Source: Pectinatus cerevisiiphilus
Lineage (GTDB): Bacteria; Bacillota; Negativicutes; Selenomonadales; Selenomonadaceae
Assembly (NCBI RefSeq): GCF_004341685.1
Contig: NZ_SMAA01000003.1
Coordinates: forward strand, 124,001-188,000
Length of the DNA: 64,000 nt
Direction: 5' to 3'
Position numbers and translations under genes: made by a program. The notes below the pieces were generated by a model. That model saw nothing but the letters and a program-made list of their open reading frames with translations, was not told the DNA's origin and made no database searches. This document shows, one piece after another, positions 34,046 through 43,573 of the stretch. Each line of letters starts with the position of its first letter. Position 1 is the first letter of the stretch.

Positions 34046-35277
34046 AGACAATAGTAGTTATAGGGGCTGGGCCGGCGGGAATGATGGCAGCCATACAAGC
34101 CGCAGCCAATAATAATAAGGTTATTTTGTTGGAAAAAAATGCAAAATTAGGGAAAAAACTTATGATAACGGGAAAAGGACGCTGTAATATTACTAATATA
34201 GCCGACTTAAGCGAGTTCATAAAAAATATTCCCGGCAATGGTAAATTTTTGTATAGTGCATTTAAAAATTTTTTTAATGATGATGTGGTAAATTTTTTTG
34301 AAGCGCTTGGTGTTCCTACTAAAGTGGAACGGGGCGGCAGAGTTTTTCCGCAGAGTGATAGAGCTATTGATGTTGTGACAGCACTGGCTGATAAGCTATA
34401 TGACAGTAAAGTGGAACTGAGATTAAATACAAAAGTTGAAAGGATTATCGTCGAAGACGGCTTGGTTACAGGTATTAAAATGAGTGACGGAAATATACTC
34501 AAAGCTGATGCAGTCATTTTGGCAGCCGGTGGTGCAAGTTATCCAGGTACCGGTTCAGACGGTTCAGGCTTAAAATTAGCGCAGGCAGTAGGTCATAAGA
34601 TCATGCCACTGCATCCTGCGCTGGTCCCTCTTGTCAGTGAAGAAGCATGGGTGAGGGACTTACAGGGGCTATCTTTACGCAATGTGCGGGTAAGTGCTTT
34701 TACTGATAATAAAAAAACTGATGAAATGTTTGGGGAAATGATGTTTACTCATTTTGGAGTAACAGGGCCGATTATCTTGTCCATGAGCAGGCAAATAGCG
34801 CTTGATGTAGCCAGCGGTAAAAAGATTTATTTGGCAATTAATTTAAAACCAGCGCTTACACCAGAAAAACTTGAAGCCCGTATTCAGCGTGATTTTCAAA
34901 AATACACACGTAAACAAATAAAAAATGCAATGATAGATCTGCTGCCGCATCGACTTATACCGGTAGTTCTTAATTTTGCCTATATAGATGCAGAAAAATT
35001 TGTCAACGCTATTACGAAAAAAGAAAGATTACGGCTGGTTAATGCATTGCAAAAGCTTTCTTTCGATATTCACGGTGTCCGTCCAATAGCAGAGGCTATC
35101 GTCACCGGCGGTGGTGTTCATGTAAAGGAAATAGATCCTAAAACTATGCAGTCAAAATTAGTAAATGGTTTATTTTTTGCGGGCGAAGTGATCGATATAG
35201 ACGGATATACAGGCGGCTTTAATTTACAAGCGGCATTTTCAATGGGATATACGGCTGGAATTATGGCAGGGAAATAG
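34042..35277 (+). CDS. BaiN/HI0933-family flavoprotein
   Basis: A 411-residue FAD-dependent oxidoreductase-like protein. It starts with a dinucleotide-binding motif (VVIGAGPAGMMAAIQAA), followed by LGKKLMITGKGRCNITN, the middle insertion domain, and the C-terminal FAD contacts GVHVKEIDPKTMQS and AGEVIDIDGYTGGFNLQAAF. The substrate is not known for most of this family. The ATG overlaps the rluB stop by 4 nt, so the two are co-translated. Confidence 0.9.
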   Translation: MKTIVVIGAGPAGMMAAIQAAANNNKVILLEKNAKLGKKLMITGKGRCNITNIADLSEFIKNIPGNGKFLYSAFKNFFNDDVVNFFEALGVPTKVERGGRVFPQSDRAIDVVTALADKLYDSKVELRLNTKVERIIVEDGLVTGIKMSDGNILKADAVILAAGGASYPGTGSDGSGLKLAQAVGHKIMPLHPALVPLVSEEAWVRDLQGLSLRNVRVSAFTDNKKTDEMFGEMMFTHFGVTGPIILSMSRQIALDVASGKKIYLAINLKPALTPEKLEARIQRDFQKYTRKQIKNAMIDLLPHRLIPVVLNFAYIDAEKFVNAITKKERLRLVNALQKLSFDIHGVRPIAEAIVTGGGVHVKEIDPKTMQSKLVNGLFFAGEVIDIDGYTGGFNLQAAFSMGYTAGIMAGK

Positions 35278-35281
35278 TAAA

Positions 35282-35317
35282 TATAAATGCTTTGCAGGAA
35301 ATTTTGAAGCATTTATA
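35282..35317 (+). other. Inverted repeat between the flavoprotein gene and aroA
   Basis: Arms TATAAATGCTT (35282-35292) and AAGCATTTATA (35307-35317) are exact complements around a 14-nt loop. It starts a few bases after the flavoprotein stop at 35277. No T-run follows, so it is at best a weak terminator; an operator or RNA stability element before aroA is equally possible. Confidence 0.45.
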
Positions 35318-35372
35318 GAATAATGTACTGTAAATACTTATAAAAGACAAATTATTGAAGGGTACATGTGTA

Positions 35373-36686
35373 ATGGCAATCAAAAATATTCGGGCAGCGT
35401 CCGCGGCTGGGCTGCATGGACACGTTGTTGTTCCGGGAGATAAATCTGTATCACATCGCAGTGTGATGTTTGCAGGATTATGCAATACTCCTGTAAGGAT
35501 TACTAATTTTTTACGGGCGCAGGATTGTATGAGTACAGTTAAATGTATGCAGGCGCTGGGAGTAAAAGTTGAAGATAAGGGCGATTCCTTATTTGTCTGT
35601 GGTAATGGGCTGCATGGTTTGAAAGAAGCAACCAGAGTCATTGATGCTGGCAATTCGGGAACGACACTGCGGCTGATGCTGGGCATTTTGGCAGGACAGA
35701 ATTTTTTAACTACTTTTACAGGTGATCCGTCTTTGAGTAGTCGTCCGATGGGGCGGGTAATTAAACCATTGGGCAAGATGGGCGCAAAAATAGTGGGCAG
35801 ACAGGGTAATTCATTATTACCTATAACGGTAATCCCCGCGGCTACTGCATTAAAAGGCATAACTTATGAAATGCCTATGGCTAGTGCCCAGGTAAAGTCT
35901 GCTATCTTGCTTGCGGGGTTATATGCGCAGGGAATTACTAAGGTTATTGAACCATATCCTTCACGGGACCATACAGAAAGGATGCTTAACGCCTTTGGTG
36001 CAAAATTGGTCAAAGAGGGTAATTGTGTAAGTATTTATCCGGCAGAAAACTTGGAGGCTCCTGAGTATATAGAAGTACCAGGGGATATCAGTTCAGCTGC
36101 TTATTTCATAGTCGCGGCCAGCATCATTAAGGGCAGCGATGTTTTGATCAAAAACGTCGGTATGAATGAAACACGTACAGGTATAATTGATGTGCTTCGG
36201 AATATGGGCGCAGCTATAGAAGTTAGTAATATGCGTAAATCCAGTGGTGAGCCTGTGGCTGACTTGCGGGTTCGTTATGCCCGATTACATGGTACAGAGA
36301 TAAAGGCGGAGATTGTTCCTCGACTTATTGATGAAATACCAGTAATAACCGTTGCTGCAATGGTAGCTGATGGAATTACGGTAATAAGCGGTGCACAGGA
36401 ATTACGTGTAAAAGAAAGTGATCGGATAAAAACCATTTGTAATGAGCTTGGTAAACTGACAGATGCCTTGACGGAAAAGGAAGACGGGCTTATTATAAAA
36501 GGCGGTTCAATATTTAAAACGGCGCAGTGTGATTCCTGCAATGATCATCGTATTGCCATGTCACTGGCTGTGGCAGGGGCTGCTGGAAAGGGTGTTATTG
36601 TCGATCATGCTGAGTGTGTAGATATTTCTTATCCTGAATTTTATACAACGCTTGAGATGCTGAAAAATAATTCGCAGGGTGAATAA
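35373..36686 (+). CDS. aroA: 3-phosphoshikimate 1-carboxyvinyltransferase (EPSP synthase)
   Basis: AroA makes EPSP in the shikimate pathway to aromatic amino acids. The product (437 residues from ATG 35373; GAAGGG upstream) has the PGDKSVSHRSVMFAGL substrate site, the LRAQDCMSTVKCMQALG block, the DAGNSGTTLRLMLG signature, the PYPSRDHTERML motif and NDHRIAMSLAVAG at the C-terminus. TTG 35355 is a less likely start. It is followed by cmk at 8 nt, an arrangement common in Firmicutes. Confidence 0.96.
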   Translation: MAIKNIRAASAAGLHGHVVVPGDKSVSHRSVMFAGLCNTPVRITNFLRAQDCMSTVKCMQALGVKVEDKGDSLFVCGNGLHGLKEATRVIDAGNSGTTLRLMLGILAGQNFLTTFTGDPSLSSRPMGRVIKPLGKMGAKIVGRQGNSLLPITVIPAATALKGITYEMPMASAQVKSAILLAGLYAQGITKVIEPYPSRDHTERMLNAFGAKLVKEGNCVSIYPAENLEAPEYIEVPGDISSAAYFIVAASIIKGSDVLIKNVGMNETRTGIIDVLRNMGAAIEVSNMRKSSGEPVADLRVRYARLHGTEIKAEIVPRLIDEIPVITVAAMVADGITVISGAQELRVKESDRIKTICNELGKLTDALTEKEDGLIIKGGSIFKTAQCDSCNDHRIAMSLAVAGAAGKGVIVDHAECVDISYPEFYTTLEMLKNNSQGE

Positions 36687-36694
36687 ATTATTAT

Positions 36695-37360
36695 ATGAAA
36701 AAGAAAGTAATTGCTATAGACGGGCCAGCAGGTGCAGGGAAAAGTACTGTAGCTCAACGGGTCGCTGCAAAATTAGGATATACTTATATTGACACTGGTG
36801 CTATGTACAGGGCAGCGGCATGGAAGGTGCTGCAAGAAAATAGTATGGATGCATTGACTGATGAAGTTATTTTGCAAACGGTAAAAGATATAGATGTGCG
36901 TTTGCAATACATAAATAAAGTTACTAAGGTTTTTGTTGATGGTGTAGAGGTTTCCGACCAGCTGCGCACACCTGCTGTCAGCAGAGTGGTTTCCCAAGTC
37001 GCAAGGCTCGGGTCGGTGCGTAAAAAGATGGTGCTTTTACAAAGGAAAATGGCTCAAAACGGTGCGATTGTGATGGATGGCCGTGATATAGCAAGTTATG
37101 TTTTACCAACAGCAGATGTAAAGGTATTTTTAACTGCTTCAGTTGAGGAAAGGGCTAAACGTCGTTTTGCACAGATGGTAAAAAAAGGATATAAGGTCGA
37201 TCTTGCTGAGCTTAAAGAAGAAATAACAGCAAGAGATAAGGCTGATAAAGAAAGAACAATATCTCCTCTTGTAAAGACTGAGGACGCTGTTTTACTGGAT
37301 ACGACCTTTATGTCAGCGGACGAAGCAACAGAGAAAATATTGTCTTTGGTATTGAAGTAA
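36695..37360 (+). CDS. cmk: Cytidylate kinase
   Basis: Cmk phosphorylates CMP and dCMP. The 221-residue protein has the P-loop IDGPAGAGKSTVAQRVA, the YIDTGAMYRAAAW substrate motif, VMDGRDIASYVLP and the basic lid segment (EERAKRRFAQMVKKG). Length is typical. It lies between aroA and plsC. Confidence 0.96.
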   Translation: MKKKVIAIDGPAGAGKSTVAQRVAAKLGYTYIDTGAMYRAAAWKVLQENSMDALTDEVILQTVKDIDVRLQYINKVTKVFVDGVEVSDQLRTPAVSRVVSQVARLGSVRKKMVLLQRKMAQNGAIVMDGRDIASYVLPTADVKVFLTASVEERAKRRFAQMVKKGYKVDLAELKEEITARDKADKERTISPLVKTEDAVLLDTTFMSADEATEKILSLVLK

Positions 37361-37376
37361 TTGGGGTGCATTATTA

Positions 37377-37982
37377 TTGAGTTTAGTTTATAGGTTTTTG
37401 TATCATTTTTTTCATGTTTTATATACAGTGCTTTTTTCGGCAAAGGCTTACCATGTGGAAAATGTGCCAACTAAGGGCGGAACAATAATAGCTGCAAATC
37501 ACCTTAGTAATTGGGATCCCATGCTGATCAGTTGTTTTGTAGAACGACCGGTTGGGTATATGGCAAAGCAAGAGCTGTTTGATGTCCCTATTTTGGGGAA
37601 AGCACTATATGCTCTGCATTCTTTTCCGGTACGTCGGGGTATTGGTGATCGACAAGCTCTGCGTACAGCCGTTAGAAAGCTTCAGGAAGGGGAATGCATG
37701 GGGGTATTTCCCGAAGGGCACAGAAGTAAAACAGGAAAACTGCAAAAGGCAGCTACGGGAGTAGCTTTGATTGCAGCTAAAGCAAAAGTACCGGTGATTC
37801 CGACTGCCGTTTTAAATACAGAACAAATTTTTAAATGGGGAAGTTTTTTTCCTGCGGTGAAGGTGGTTTACGGTACCCCTATTTATTATAAAAAAGATAA
37901 GATCGATAAAGAAGAATTACAGTGTTTTACAGCTGAAATTATGCAACAAATTCAGAATTTGATAAACTCTTACAAGACATAA
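37377..37982 (+). CDS. plsC: 1-acyl-sn-glycerol-3-phosphate acyltransferase PlsC
   Basis: PlsC adds the second acyl chain to make phosphatidic acid. The 201-residue protein carries the HX4D motif in ANHLSNWDPML, the substrate-binding GVFPEGHRSKTGKL block, and an N-terminal hydrophobic segment. The start is TTG 37377 after GGGGTG. plsY, encoding the first acylation step, lies 5 kb downstream on the same strand. Confidence 0.93.
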   Translation: MSLVYRFLYHFFHVLYTVLFSAKAYHVENVPTKGGTIIAANHLSNWDPMLISCFVERPVGYMAKQELFDVPILGKALYALHSFPVRRGIGDRQALRTAVRKLQEGECMGVFPEGHRSKTGKLQKAATGVALIAAKAKVPVIPTAVLNTEQIFKWGSFFPAVKVVYGTPIYYKKDKIDKEELQCFTAEIMQQIQNLINSYKT

Positions 37983-38033
37983 GGGGATATTTATGTTATA
38001 CTATGGAAGATAGTAATTATGAATGGTGATCAT

Positions 38034-38882
38034 ATGGACATAATGTTAGCAGAATATCAGGGGTTTTGCTATGGCGTTAAAAGGGCCATAAAACTGGCTC
38101 GTGAACAAGCCGGTAGAGATGGCTTTATAGCCACGCTCGGTCCGATAATCCATAACCCGCAAATAGTAAAACAACTTGCTGATGAGGGTATCATTTCGAT
38201 AGATTCCCTCGATGATATAACGCATGGAACTATAATAATAAGATCACATGGTGTAGGCCCTTCAATTTATCAAGCAGCTGAAGCGAAGGGGTTAAATATT
38301 GTGGATGCTACGTGTCCACATGTTAAAAAGGCGCAGATGTCAGCCAAAGCACTCACTGATGAAGGCTATTCCGTCGTCATTATAGGGGAAAGAAAACATC
38401 CTGAAGTAAAAAGCATTTTTGAGTGGTCAGGGCAGGACGCGGTAGTTATTGAGACATTGGAGCAAGCCGCACAATTGCAACCTATAAAAAGGCTTGGTAT
38501 AGTGGCGCAAACGACTTTTTCCCGTGTGAAGTTCAAACAATTAGTAGATGTATTGCTTGATAAGTCCAATGAAGTAAAAGTGCTGCGTACGATTTGTACA
38601 GCCACTGAACAGCGCCAAACTGCTGCTGAAGAACTGGCCGCAAAAGTAGATGTAATGCTTGTTATAGGCGGCAAAAATAGTGCCAATACCACTCGGCTGG
38701 CTGAACTGTGTGCTCAAAGATGTCCAACACATCATATTGAGACTGCTGATGAGCTAGACGATGATTGGTTTTATAATATAGAAAAAATTGGTGTGACGGC
38801 GGGAGCTTCTACCCCCGACTGGCTCATCAGGGAGGTATATAAAAAGTGCAAGAACATGAACAAGACATGCAAAGTTTGTTAG
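38034..38882 (+). CDS. ispH: 4-hydroxy-3-methylbut-2-enyl diphosphate reductase IspH
   Basis: IspH performs the last step of the MEP isoprenoid pathway using a [4Fe-4S] cluster. The three cluster cysteines are present: Cys12 (GFCYGV), Cys94 (DATCPHV) and Cys188 (RTICTATEQRQ), numbered from ATG 38034. ATG 38019 is an alternative start. The usual end of the protein (TPDWLIREV) is followed by 14 residues that overlap the next gene by 37 nt. In some Clostridia-type bacteria IspH and an S1 protein are fused; here they are separate but overlapping. Confidence 0.95.
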   Translation: MDIMLAEYQGFCYGVKRAIKLAREQAGRDGFIATLGPIIHNPQIVKQLADEGIISIDSLDDITHGTIIIRSHGVGPSIYQAAEAKGLNIVDATCPHVKKAQMSAKALTDEGYSVVIIGERKHPEVKSIFEWSGQDAVVIETLEQAAQLQPIKRLGIVAQTTFSRVKFKQLVDVLLDKSNEVKVLRTICTATEQRQTAAEELAAKVDVMLVIGGKNSANTTRLAELCAQRCPTHHIETADELDDDWFYNIEKIGVTAGASTPDWLIREVYKKCKNMNKTCKVC

Positions 38883-39994
38883 AAGAAGAATCGATGAGAA
38901 ATTTCGCCGAAAATGAAATAATAAAAGGAACAGTCATAATGGTTGACCGCGACGCCGCATATGTGGACGTTGGCTATAAACAGGAAATCCCGGTGCCTAA
39001 TAAGGAACTGGCATACCCTGCTCCAGATAACGCGTCTGATGTTGTCAGTGTTGGTGACGAAATTGATGTTTATATCGTTTATATCGGCGGAGAAAATGGT
39101 ATGGTTTTATCAAAACGCCGTGCAGATGAAATGACAGCTTGGAATAATGCTAAAAAGCTTTATGAAGATAAAACTTCTGTTACAATAAAAATAACGAAAT
39201 TAATAAAGGGTGGATTACTGGTTGCTTTTTCTGGATTGAGAGGATTTTTACCAGCATCCCAGATTGAACTGCATTTCATTCGTGACTTAGCTAGTTATGT
39301 TGGCAAAGAAATACAGGCACGTATCATAGAAATAGACAGCAGAAAACAACGTCTTATCTTTTCGCATAGAGTCCTTTTGGAAGAAGAACGGGCTGAAAAA
39401 CAGGCTGAACTTCTTAGCTCTTTACAGGTAGGCGAAATAAGAAAAGGCCGCGTAAAGAGAGTTGTTGATTATGGTGCATTTGTGGACTTAGGCGGTATCG
39501 ACGGCCTTGTACATATTTCGGATCTTTCATGGAATCATGTAAAACATCCTTCCGATATTGTCAATGCGGGAGATGAAGTAGAAGTATTAGTAAAGAACTT
39601 TGATCCTGAAACTAAACGTATTTCGTTAAGCATAAAAGATACTATGCCTGATCCGTGGTTTGCTAAAGTGGAAAAATACACCGTTGGCAGTTATGTGGTC
39701 GGTAAAATTGTGAAATTAACAGATTTCGGTGCCTTTATGCAGTTAGAAGAAGGTGTTGATGGACTTATTCGTATGCGTGAGTTATCAGAAAAACATATTG
39801 TCAAGGCTGATGAAGTAGTTAAAGTCGGCGATGATGTTAAAGTAAAAATAATTCATATTGATAAAGAAAATAAAAAAATTGCGCTTAGCATTACAAGAGT
39901 CAAACAGGATGCTGATAAGGCAGAATTTGATCAGTATCAGGAAAAGCAGGCTGAACAAGACAAGTCAGCTGCTAATAATGAAACAGAAGAATGA
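38846..39994 (+). CDS. rpsA: S1 RNA-binding domain protein (ribosomal protein S1-like)
   Basis: The 382-residue protein has four S1 domains: about residues 18-95 (IIKGTVIMVDRDAAYVDVGY), 105-180, 195-262 (GRVKRVVDYGAFVDLGGIDG) and 280-350 (GKIVKLTDFGAFMQLEEGVD), then an acidic, Gln-rich tail. This is the shorter Firmicutes form of S1, which binds mRNA during translation. The start is GTG 38846, 10 nt after GGAGG, placing it inside the 3' end of ispH. A terminator follows. Confidence 0.9.
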   Translation: MQEHEQDMQSLLEEESMRNFAENEIIKGTVIMVDRDAAYVDVGYKQEIPVPNKELAYPAPDNASDVVSVGDEIDVYIVYIGGENGMVLSKRRADEMTAWNNAKKLYEDKTSVTIKITKLIKGGLLVAFSGLRGFLPASQIELHFIRDLASYVGKEIQARIIEIDSRKQRLIFSHRVLLEEERAEKQAELLSSLQVGEIRKGRVKRVVDYGAFVDLGGIDGLVHISDLSWNHVKHPSDIVNAGDEVEVLVKNFDPETKRISLSIKDTMPDPWFAKVEKYTVGSYVVGKIVKLTDFGAFMQLEEGVDGLIRMRELSEKHIVKADEVVKVGDDVKVKIIHIDKENKKIALSITRVKQDADKAEFDQYQEKQAEQDKSAANNETEE

Positions 39995-40050
39995 TCTTAT
40001 TGCTGATTAAGCTGCGATTTTAATGTAATTTGTTAAAAAGTATTTTAGGA

Positions 40051-40096
40051 CTCATTTGAGAAGGAGTAATGCGTTTGACATTACTCCTTTTTGAGT
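40051..40096 (+). terminator. Rho-independent terminator after the S1-protein gene
   Basis: Arms AAGGAGTAATG (40061-40071) and CATTACTCCTT (40079-40089) pair exactly around a 7-nt loop, extended outward by ACTCA/TGAGT pairing, and followed by TTTTT and a later TTGTTTTTTATT. It lies 57 nt after the S1 gene and separates it from the DUF512 gene. Confidence 0.85.
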
Positions 40097-40156
40097 TGTT
40101 TTTTATTATTTTATAAATCTTGTTTGTGCGCAAAAGATTTTCGGAAAGGATTACCA

Positions 40157-41539
40157 ATGTCTTATAGTGGTAAAATTATAAAAGTTAATAAGGATAGTCT
40201 AGCAGAAGAACTGGGATTATGCGTTGGTGATAAAATAGTGTCCGTGAATGGGCATTTACTCACTGATATAATAGATTTAAGCTTTGCTTTTGCGGATGAG
40301 TCAATAGAACTTTTGCTTGAACATGCAGATGGTCAGCAAGAAATGATTGCCTTTGAAAAGGATTATGATGAAGAATTAGGCGTTGAATTTGAATCAGCTG
40401 TTTTTGATGGAATTCATCGCTGCTATAACAGATGCTGCTTTTGTTTTGTTGACCAGATAGCGCCAAATATGCGTAAGAGTTTGTCAGTTAAAGATGATGA
40501 TTATCGGATGTCATTTTTATATGGTAATTTTGTGACGATGACGAATATGGGGAAGAGTGATTTTGAGCGAATCCACCGCCTGCATTTGTCCCCGTTGTAT
40601 CTGTCTGTGCATACTACAAATCCTCAATTACGTGCGCGGATGATGAATAGTAAAAGGGCAGCACAAATAGCGGCACAGCTTGATATCTTAGATTCGATAG
40701 ATGTGCAGTACCATACACAGATTGTATTGTGTCCTGATTTTAATGATGGACCAGAGCTGGAACGAACCATAAAGGATATTGGGGCGAGAATCCCTAATGC
40801 TTTAAGCATAGCTATAGTACCGGTGGGACTGACAAAATACCGCGAAGGTTGTTATCCTTTGACTATGTTCGACCAAGCTGGTATGCGTTCTGTTATAGAT
40901 CAGGTAGAGAGGTGGCAGCATATATTTAGAAAAAAACTGGATAATTCTTTTGTCTATTTGAGTGACGAATTTTATTTGACGGCAGAATATCCTTTTCCTG
41001 AAAGTAAATATTATGATGGCTTTCCGCAGCTTGATAATGGTATTGGGTTAAGCCGTAATTTTATTGATGAATGGAAGACTTGCCTGATAAAGGATAAAGA
41101 TAAAAAATATGCTTATGAAAAAACAATGCATATAACTGTTGTATGCGGGACATCAGCAGGAAAGGTTTTTCGTCCGTTATTAGCGAATATGGATATAGCT
41201 AATCTTGATATTAATATTTTGGCTGTAGAAAATGATTTTTTTGGGCATAATGTGACTGTAACAGGGCTTTTGACGGGTCAGGATATACTGAAGGCATTGA
41301 AAAAACAAGAGTGCGAATGCGATGGTGTTATTCTTCCTGGTTCAGCTTTAAGGACGGGGGAAGATATTTTTCTTGATGATTTATCCTTACAGGAATTGCA
41401 AAATAAATATGAAAAGAAAATAAAAATAGCCTCTGATGCACGGACACTTTATAGTTTGTTGACACAATGGGACAAGGTAAAAGATGTTCGGGACAATAAT
41501 TTATACACGTGGCAAAGTAATGCTGCATATACTAAATAA
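40157..41539 (+). CDS. DUF512 iron-sulfur protein with PDZ-like N-terminus
   Basis: The product (460 residues from ATG 40157, behind GGAAAGGA) starts with a PDZ-like segment (AEELGLCVGDKIVSVNGHLL), then a radical SAM-like Cys cluster CYNRCCFCFVDQ near residue 95, LYGNFVTMTNM and LSVHTTNPQLRARMM, and ends with the DUF512 domain (about 270-460, containing GVILPGSALRTGEDIFLDD). The family is conserved next to der in many Firmicutes but its reaction is not established. It lies 15 nt upstream of der. Confidence 0.88.
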   Translation: MSYSGKIIKVNKDSLAEELGLCVGDKIVSVNGHLLTDIIDLSFAFADESIELLLEHADGQQEMIAFEKDYDEELGVEFESAVFDGIHRCYNRCCFCFVDQIAPNMRKSLSVKDDDYRMSFLYGNFVTMTNMGKSDFERIHRLHLSPLYLSVHTTNPQLRARMMNSKRAAQIAAQLDILDSIDVQYHTQIVLCPDFNDGPELERTIKDIGARIPNALSIAIVPVGLTKYREGCYPLTMFDQAGMRSVIDQVERWQHIFRKKLDNSFVYLSDEFYLTAEYPFPESKYYDGFPQLDNGIGLSRNFIDEWKTCLIKDKDKKYAYEKTMHITVVCGTSAGKVFRPLLANMDIANLDINILAVENDFFGHNVTVTGLLTGQDILKALKKQECECDGVILPGSALRTGEDIFLDDLSLQELQNKYEKKIKIASDARTLYSLLTQWDKVKDVRDNNLYTWQSNAAYTK

Positions 41540-41554
41540 AGGCGGGTGCGTAAT

Positions 41555-42880
41555 TTGAGTAAACCGATAGTGGCAATAGTCGGACGTCCTAATGTAGGAA
41601 AGTCTACTCTTTTTAATCAGATTGGCAAAAAAAGGGTTTCTATTGTTGAAGATTTTCCGGGGGTAACTCGTGACAGAATATACATGGATGCAGAATGGCT
41701 GGACAAAAAATTTACGATGATTGATACTGGTGGTATAGAGCTGGAATCCCAGGATACAATACTCTCCTCAATACGTGTGCAGGCTCAGCTGGCTATTGAC
41801 GAAGCAGATGTGATTGTCTTCTTGACTGATGGGCGTGCAGGGGTTACCAATGCTGATGCGGAGATAGCGCGGATTCTGCGCAATGCCAGAAAGCCAGTGA
41901 TATTGGCGGTAAATAAGATTGATACGCAGAAGCAGCAAATGGATGTTTATGAATTTTATAATTTAGGCCTTGGTGATCCTATCCCTATTGCTGCGGCTAA
42001 TTCGCTAAATATGGGAGATTTACTGGACAAGGTAGTTGAATCCTTCAGTGCAATTGAAGCTATTGTAGAAGATCCGGATGAAATACACATAGCTGTTATC
42101 GGCCGGCCGAATGTAGGTAAATCTTCCTTAGTAAATGCTATGCTGGGACAGGATCGTGTTATAGTCAGTAATGTTCCCGGAACGACACGGGATGCTATTG
42201 ATACGCATTTTGTTAAGGACAATATTAAATACACGCTTATAGATACGGCTGGAATGCGTCGTAAAGCCAAAATAGATGAACCAATAGAACGATACAGCGT
42301 AATCCGCTCATTGCGTGCTGTAGACCGTAGTGACGTTGTCCTGATGCTTATAAGTGCTCCTGACGGAGTTACAGAACAGGATAAAAAAATAGCCGGATAT
42401 GCCCATGAATCTGGTAAAGGCTGCGTATTGGTAGTTAATAAATGGGATTTAATGGAAAAGGACTCAAAGACACCATTGCGGTTTACAGAAGATCTGCGCG
42501 ATGAACTTGGTTTTCTCCAGTATGCACCTGTTATATATATATCGGCACTAACGCGCCAAAGAGTACACCGTATGCCGGATTTGGTAAAGTATGTAGCGGA
42601 ACAACAGGCTATGCGTATTCAGACGAGTGTGCTCAACCAACTTATCATGGATGCGCTTTCTGTAAATCCACCACCGGCACATAAAGGAAAACAGTTAAAG
42701 ATATATTTTATGACACAGGCAGATGTGAAGCCGCCTAAATTCATTATTTTTGTAAATGATCCGGAGCTTATGCATTTTTCTTATCTGCGTTTTATCGAAA
42801 ATAAATTACGGGAAAGCTTCGGTTTTGAAGGGACTCCGTTAAAACTTATTGTGAAAGGAAGAAAGGAAGATGATGAGTGA
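41555..42880 (+). CDS. der: Ribosome biogenesis GTPase Der (EngA)
   Basis: Der has two tandem GTPase domains followed by a KH-like domain and acts in 50S assembly. Both G1 motifs are seen (GRPNVGKSTLFN near residue 9 and GRPNVGKSSLVN near residue 183), with DTGGIE and DTAGMRRK G3 motifs and NKID and NKWD G4 motifs. The KH-like domain ends with FIENKLRESFGFEGTPLKL. The start is TTG 41555 after AAAGGCGGG; GTG 41546 is possible. The stop overlaps the plsY start. Confidence 0.96.
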   Translation: MSKPIVAIVGRPNVGKSTLFNQIGKKRVSIVEDFPGVTRDRIYMDAEWLDKKFTMIDTGGIELESQDTILSSIRVQAQLAIDEADVIVFLTDGRAGVTNADAEIARILRNARKPVILAVNKIDTQKQQMDVYEFYNLGLGDPIPIAAANSLNMGDLLDKVVESFSAIEAIVEDPDEIHIAVIGRPNVGKSSLVNAMLGQDRVIVSNVPGTTRDAIDTHFVKDNIKYTLIDTAGMRRKAKIDEPIERYSVIRSLRAVDRSDVVLMLISAPDGVTEQDKKIAGYAHESGKGCVLVVNKWDLMEKDSKTPLRFTEDLRDELGFLQYAPVIYISALTRQRVHRMPDLVKYVAEQQAMRIQTSVLNQLIMDALSVNPPPAHKGKQLKIYFMTQADVKPPKFIIFVNDPELMHFSYLRFIENKLRESFGFEGTPLKLIVKGRKEDDE

Positions 42881-43488
42881 GTTATCTTTTTATTCTGCTG
42901 GCCGGGTATATTCTGGGATCTATTCCCAGCGGCCTCATAATTGGTAAAATATTTTTCCATACTGATTTGCGCCATTATGGCAGTCACAATATCGGTGCTA
43001 CTAATGCTTGGCGTGTCCTTGGTAAAAAGGCAGGTTTCTGGGTTTTTGCCTTTGATTTCTTGAAAGGAGCCGCCGGTGTTCTTATCGGCATGTATGTTGG
43101 TGCCGCTGGTTCTGGACAGGCATCCGCATACGCTTTGATCTTAGGCGGTATAATGGCTATAATCGGTCATTCGTGTTCTCTATTTTTAGCTTTTAAGGGA
43201 GGCAAGGGTGTTGCTACTGGACTGGGTGTTATAACTATGCTTATGCCTCAGGCAGCCTTGTGCGTCTTTGTCCTTTGGTTTATCATAGTCCTTTTTACAC
43301 GCTATGTTTCGCTTGCGTCTATGATAGCAGCTGTATCTGTGCCTTTACAGGCCTGTTATTGGGATGAACCGTGGCAGTACATCATTTTCGGCATACTTGC
43401 TGCCGCTTTTGTTATATACAGGCATAGAGAAAATATCCATCGTCTCATGAATGGAAATGAGTCCAAGATAAATTTCAGCGGCCGATAA
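42877..43488 (+). CDS. plsY: Acyl-phosphate glycerol-3-phosphate acyltransferase PlsY
   Basis: PlsY is the membrane enzyme that acylates glycerol-3-phosphate from acyl-phosphate. The 203-residue protein shows the three conserved loops: LGSIPSGLIIGK, the HNIGATNAWRVLGKKAG block and FKGGKGVATGLG, with about five membrane segments. The start is GTG 42877, overlapping the der stop by 4 nt. Confidence 0.96.
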   Translation: MSYLFILLAGYILGSIPSGLIIGKIFFHTDLRHYGSHNIGATNAWRVLGKKAGFWVFAFDFLKGAAGVLIGMYVGAAGSGQASAYALILGGIMAIIGHSCSLFLAFKGGKGVATGLGVITMLMPQAALCVFVLWFIIVLFTRYVSLASMIAAVSVPLQACYWDEPWQYIIFGILAAAFVIYRHRENIHRLMNGNESKINFSGR

Positions 43489-43528
43489 TAAAGTTTGATT
43501 TTAAATTAATATATTAGTGGATGTTTTT

Positions 43529-43554
43529 ATCGCCAGCCCAATTGGGCTGGCGAT
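43529..43554. terminator. 26-nt palindrome between convergent plsY and MFS gene
   Basis: ATCGCCAGCCCAA is followed directly by its reverse complement, giving a 13-bp perfect stem centred on AATT. It lies 40 nt after plsY and 20 nt after the stop of the opposite-strand MFS gene. It is flanked by ATTTTA on the right and GTTTTT on the left, so the T-runs are modest. A shared bidirectional terminator is the likely role. Confidence 0.7.
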
Positions 43555-43573
43555 ATTTTATGTAATTGAATTA

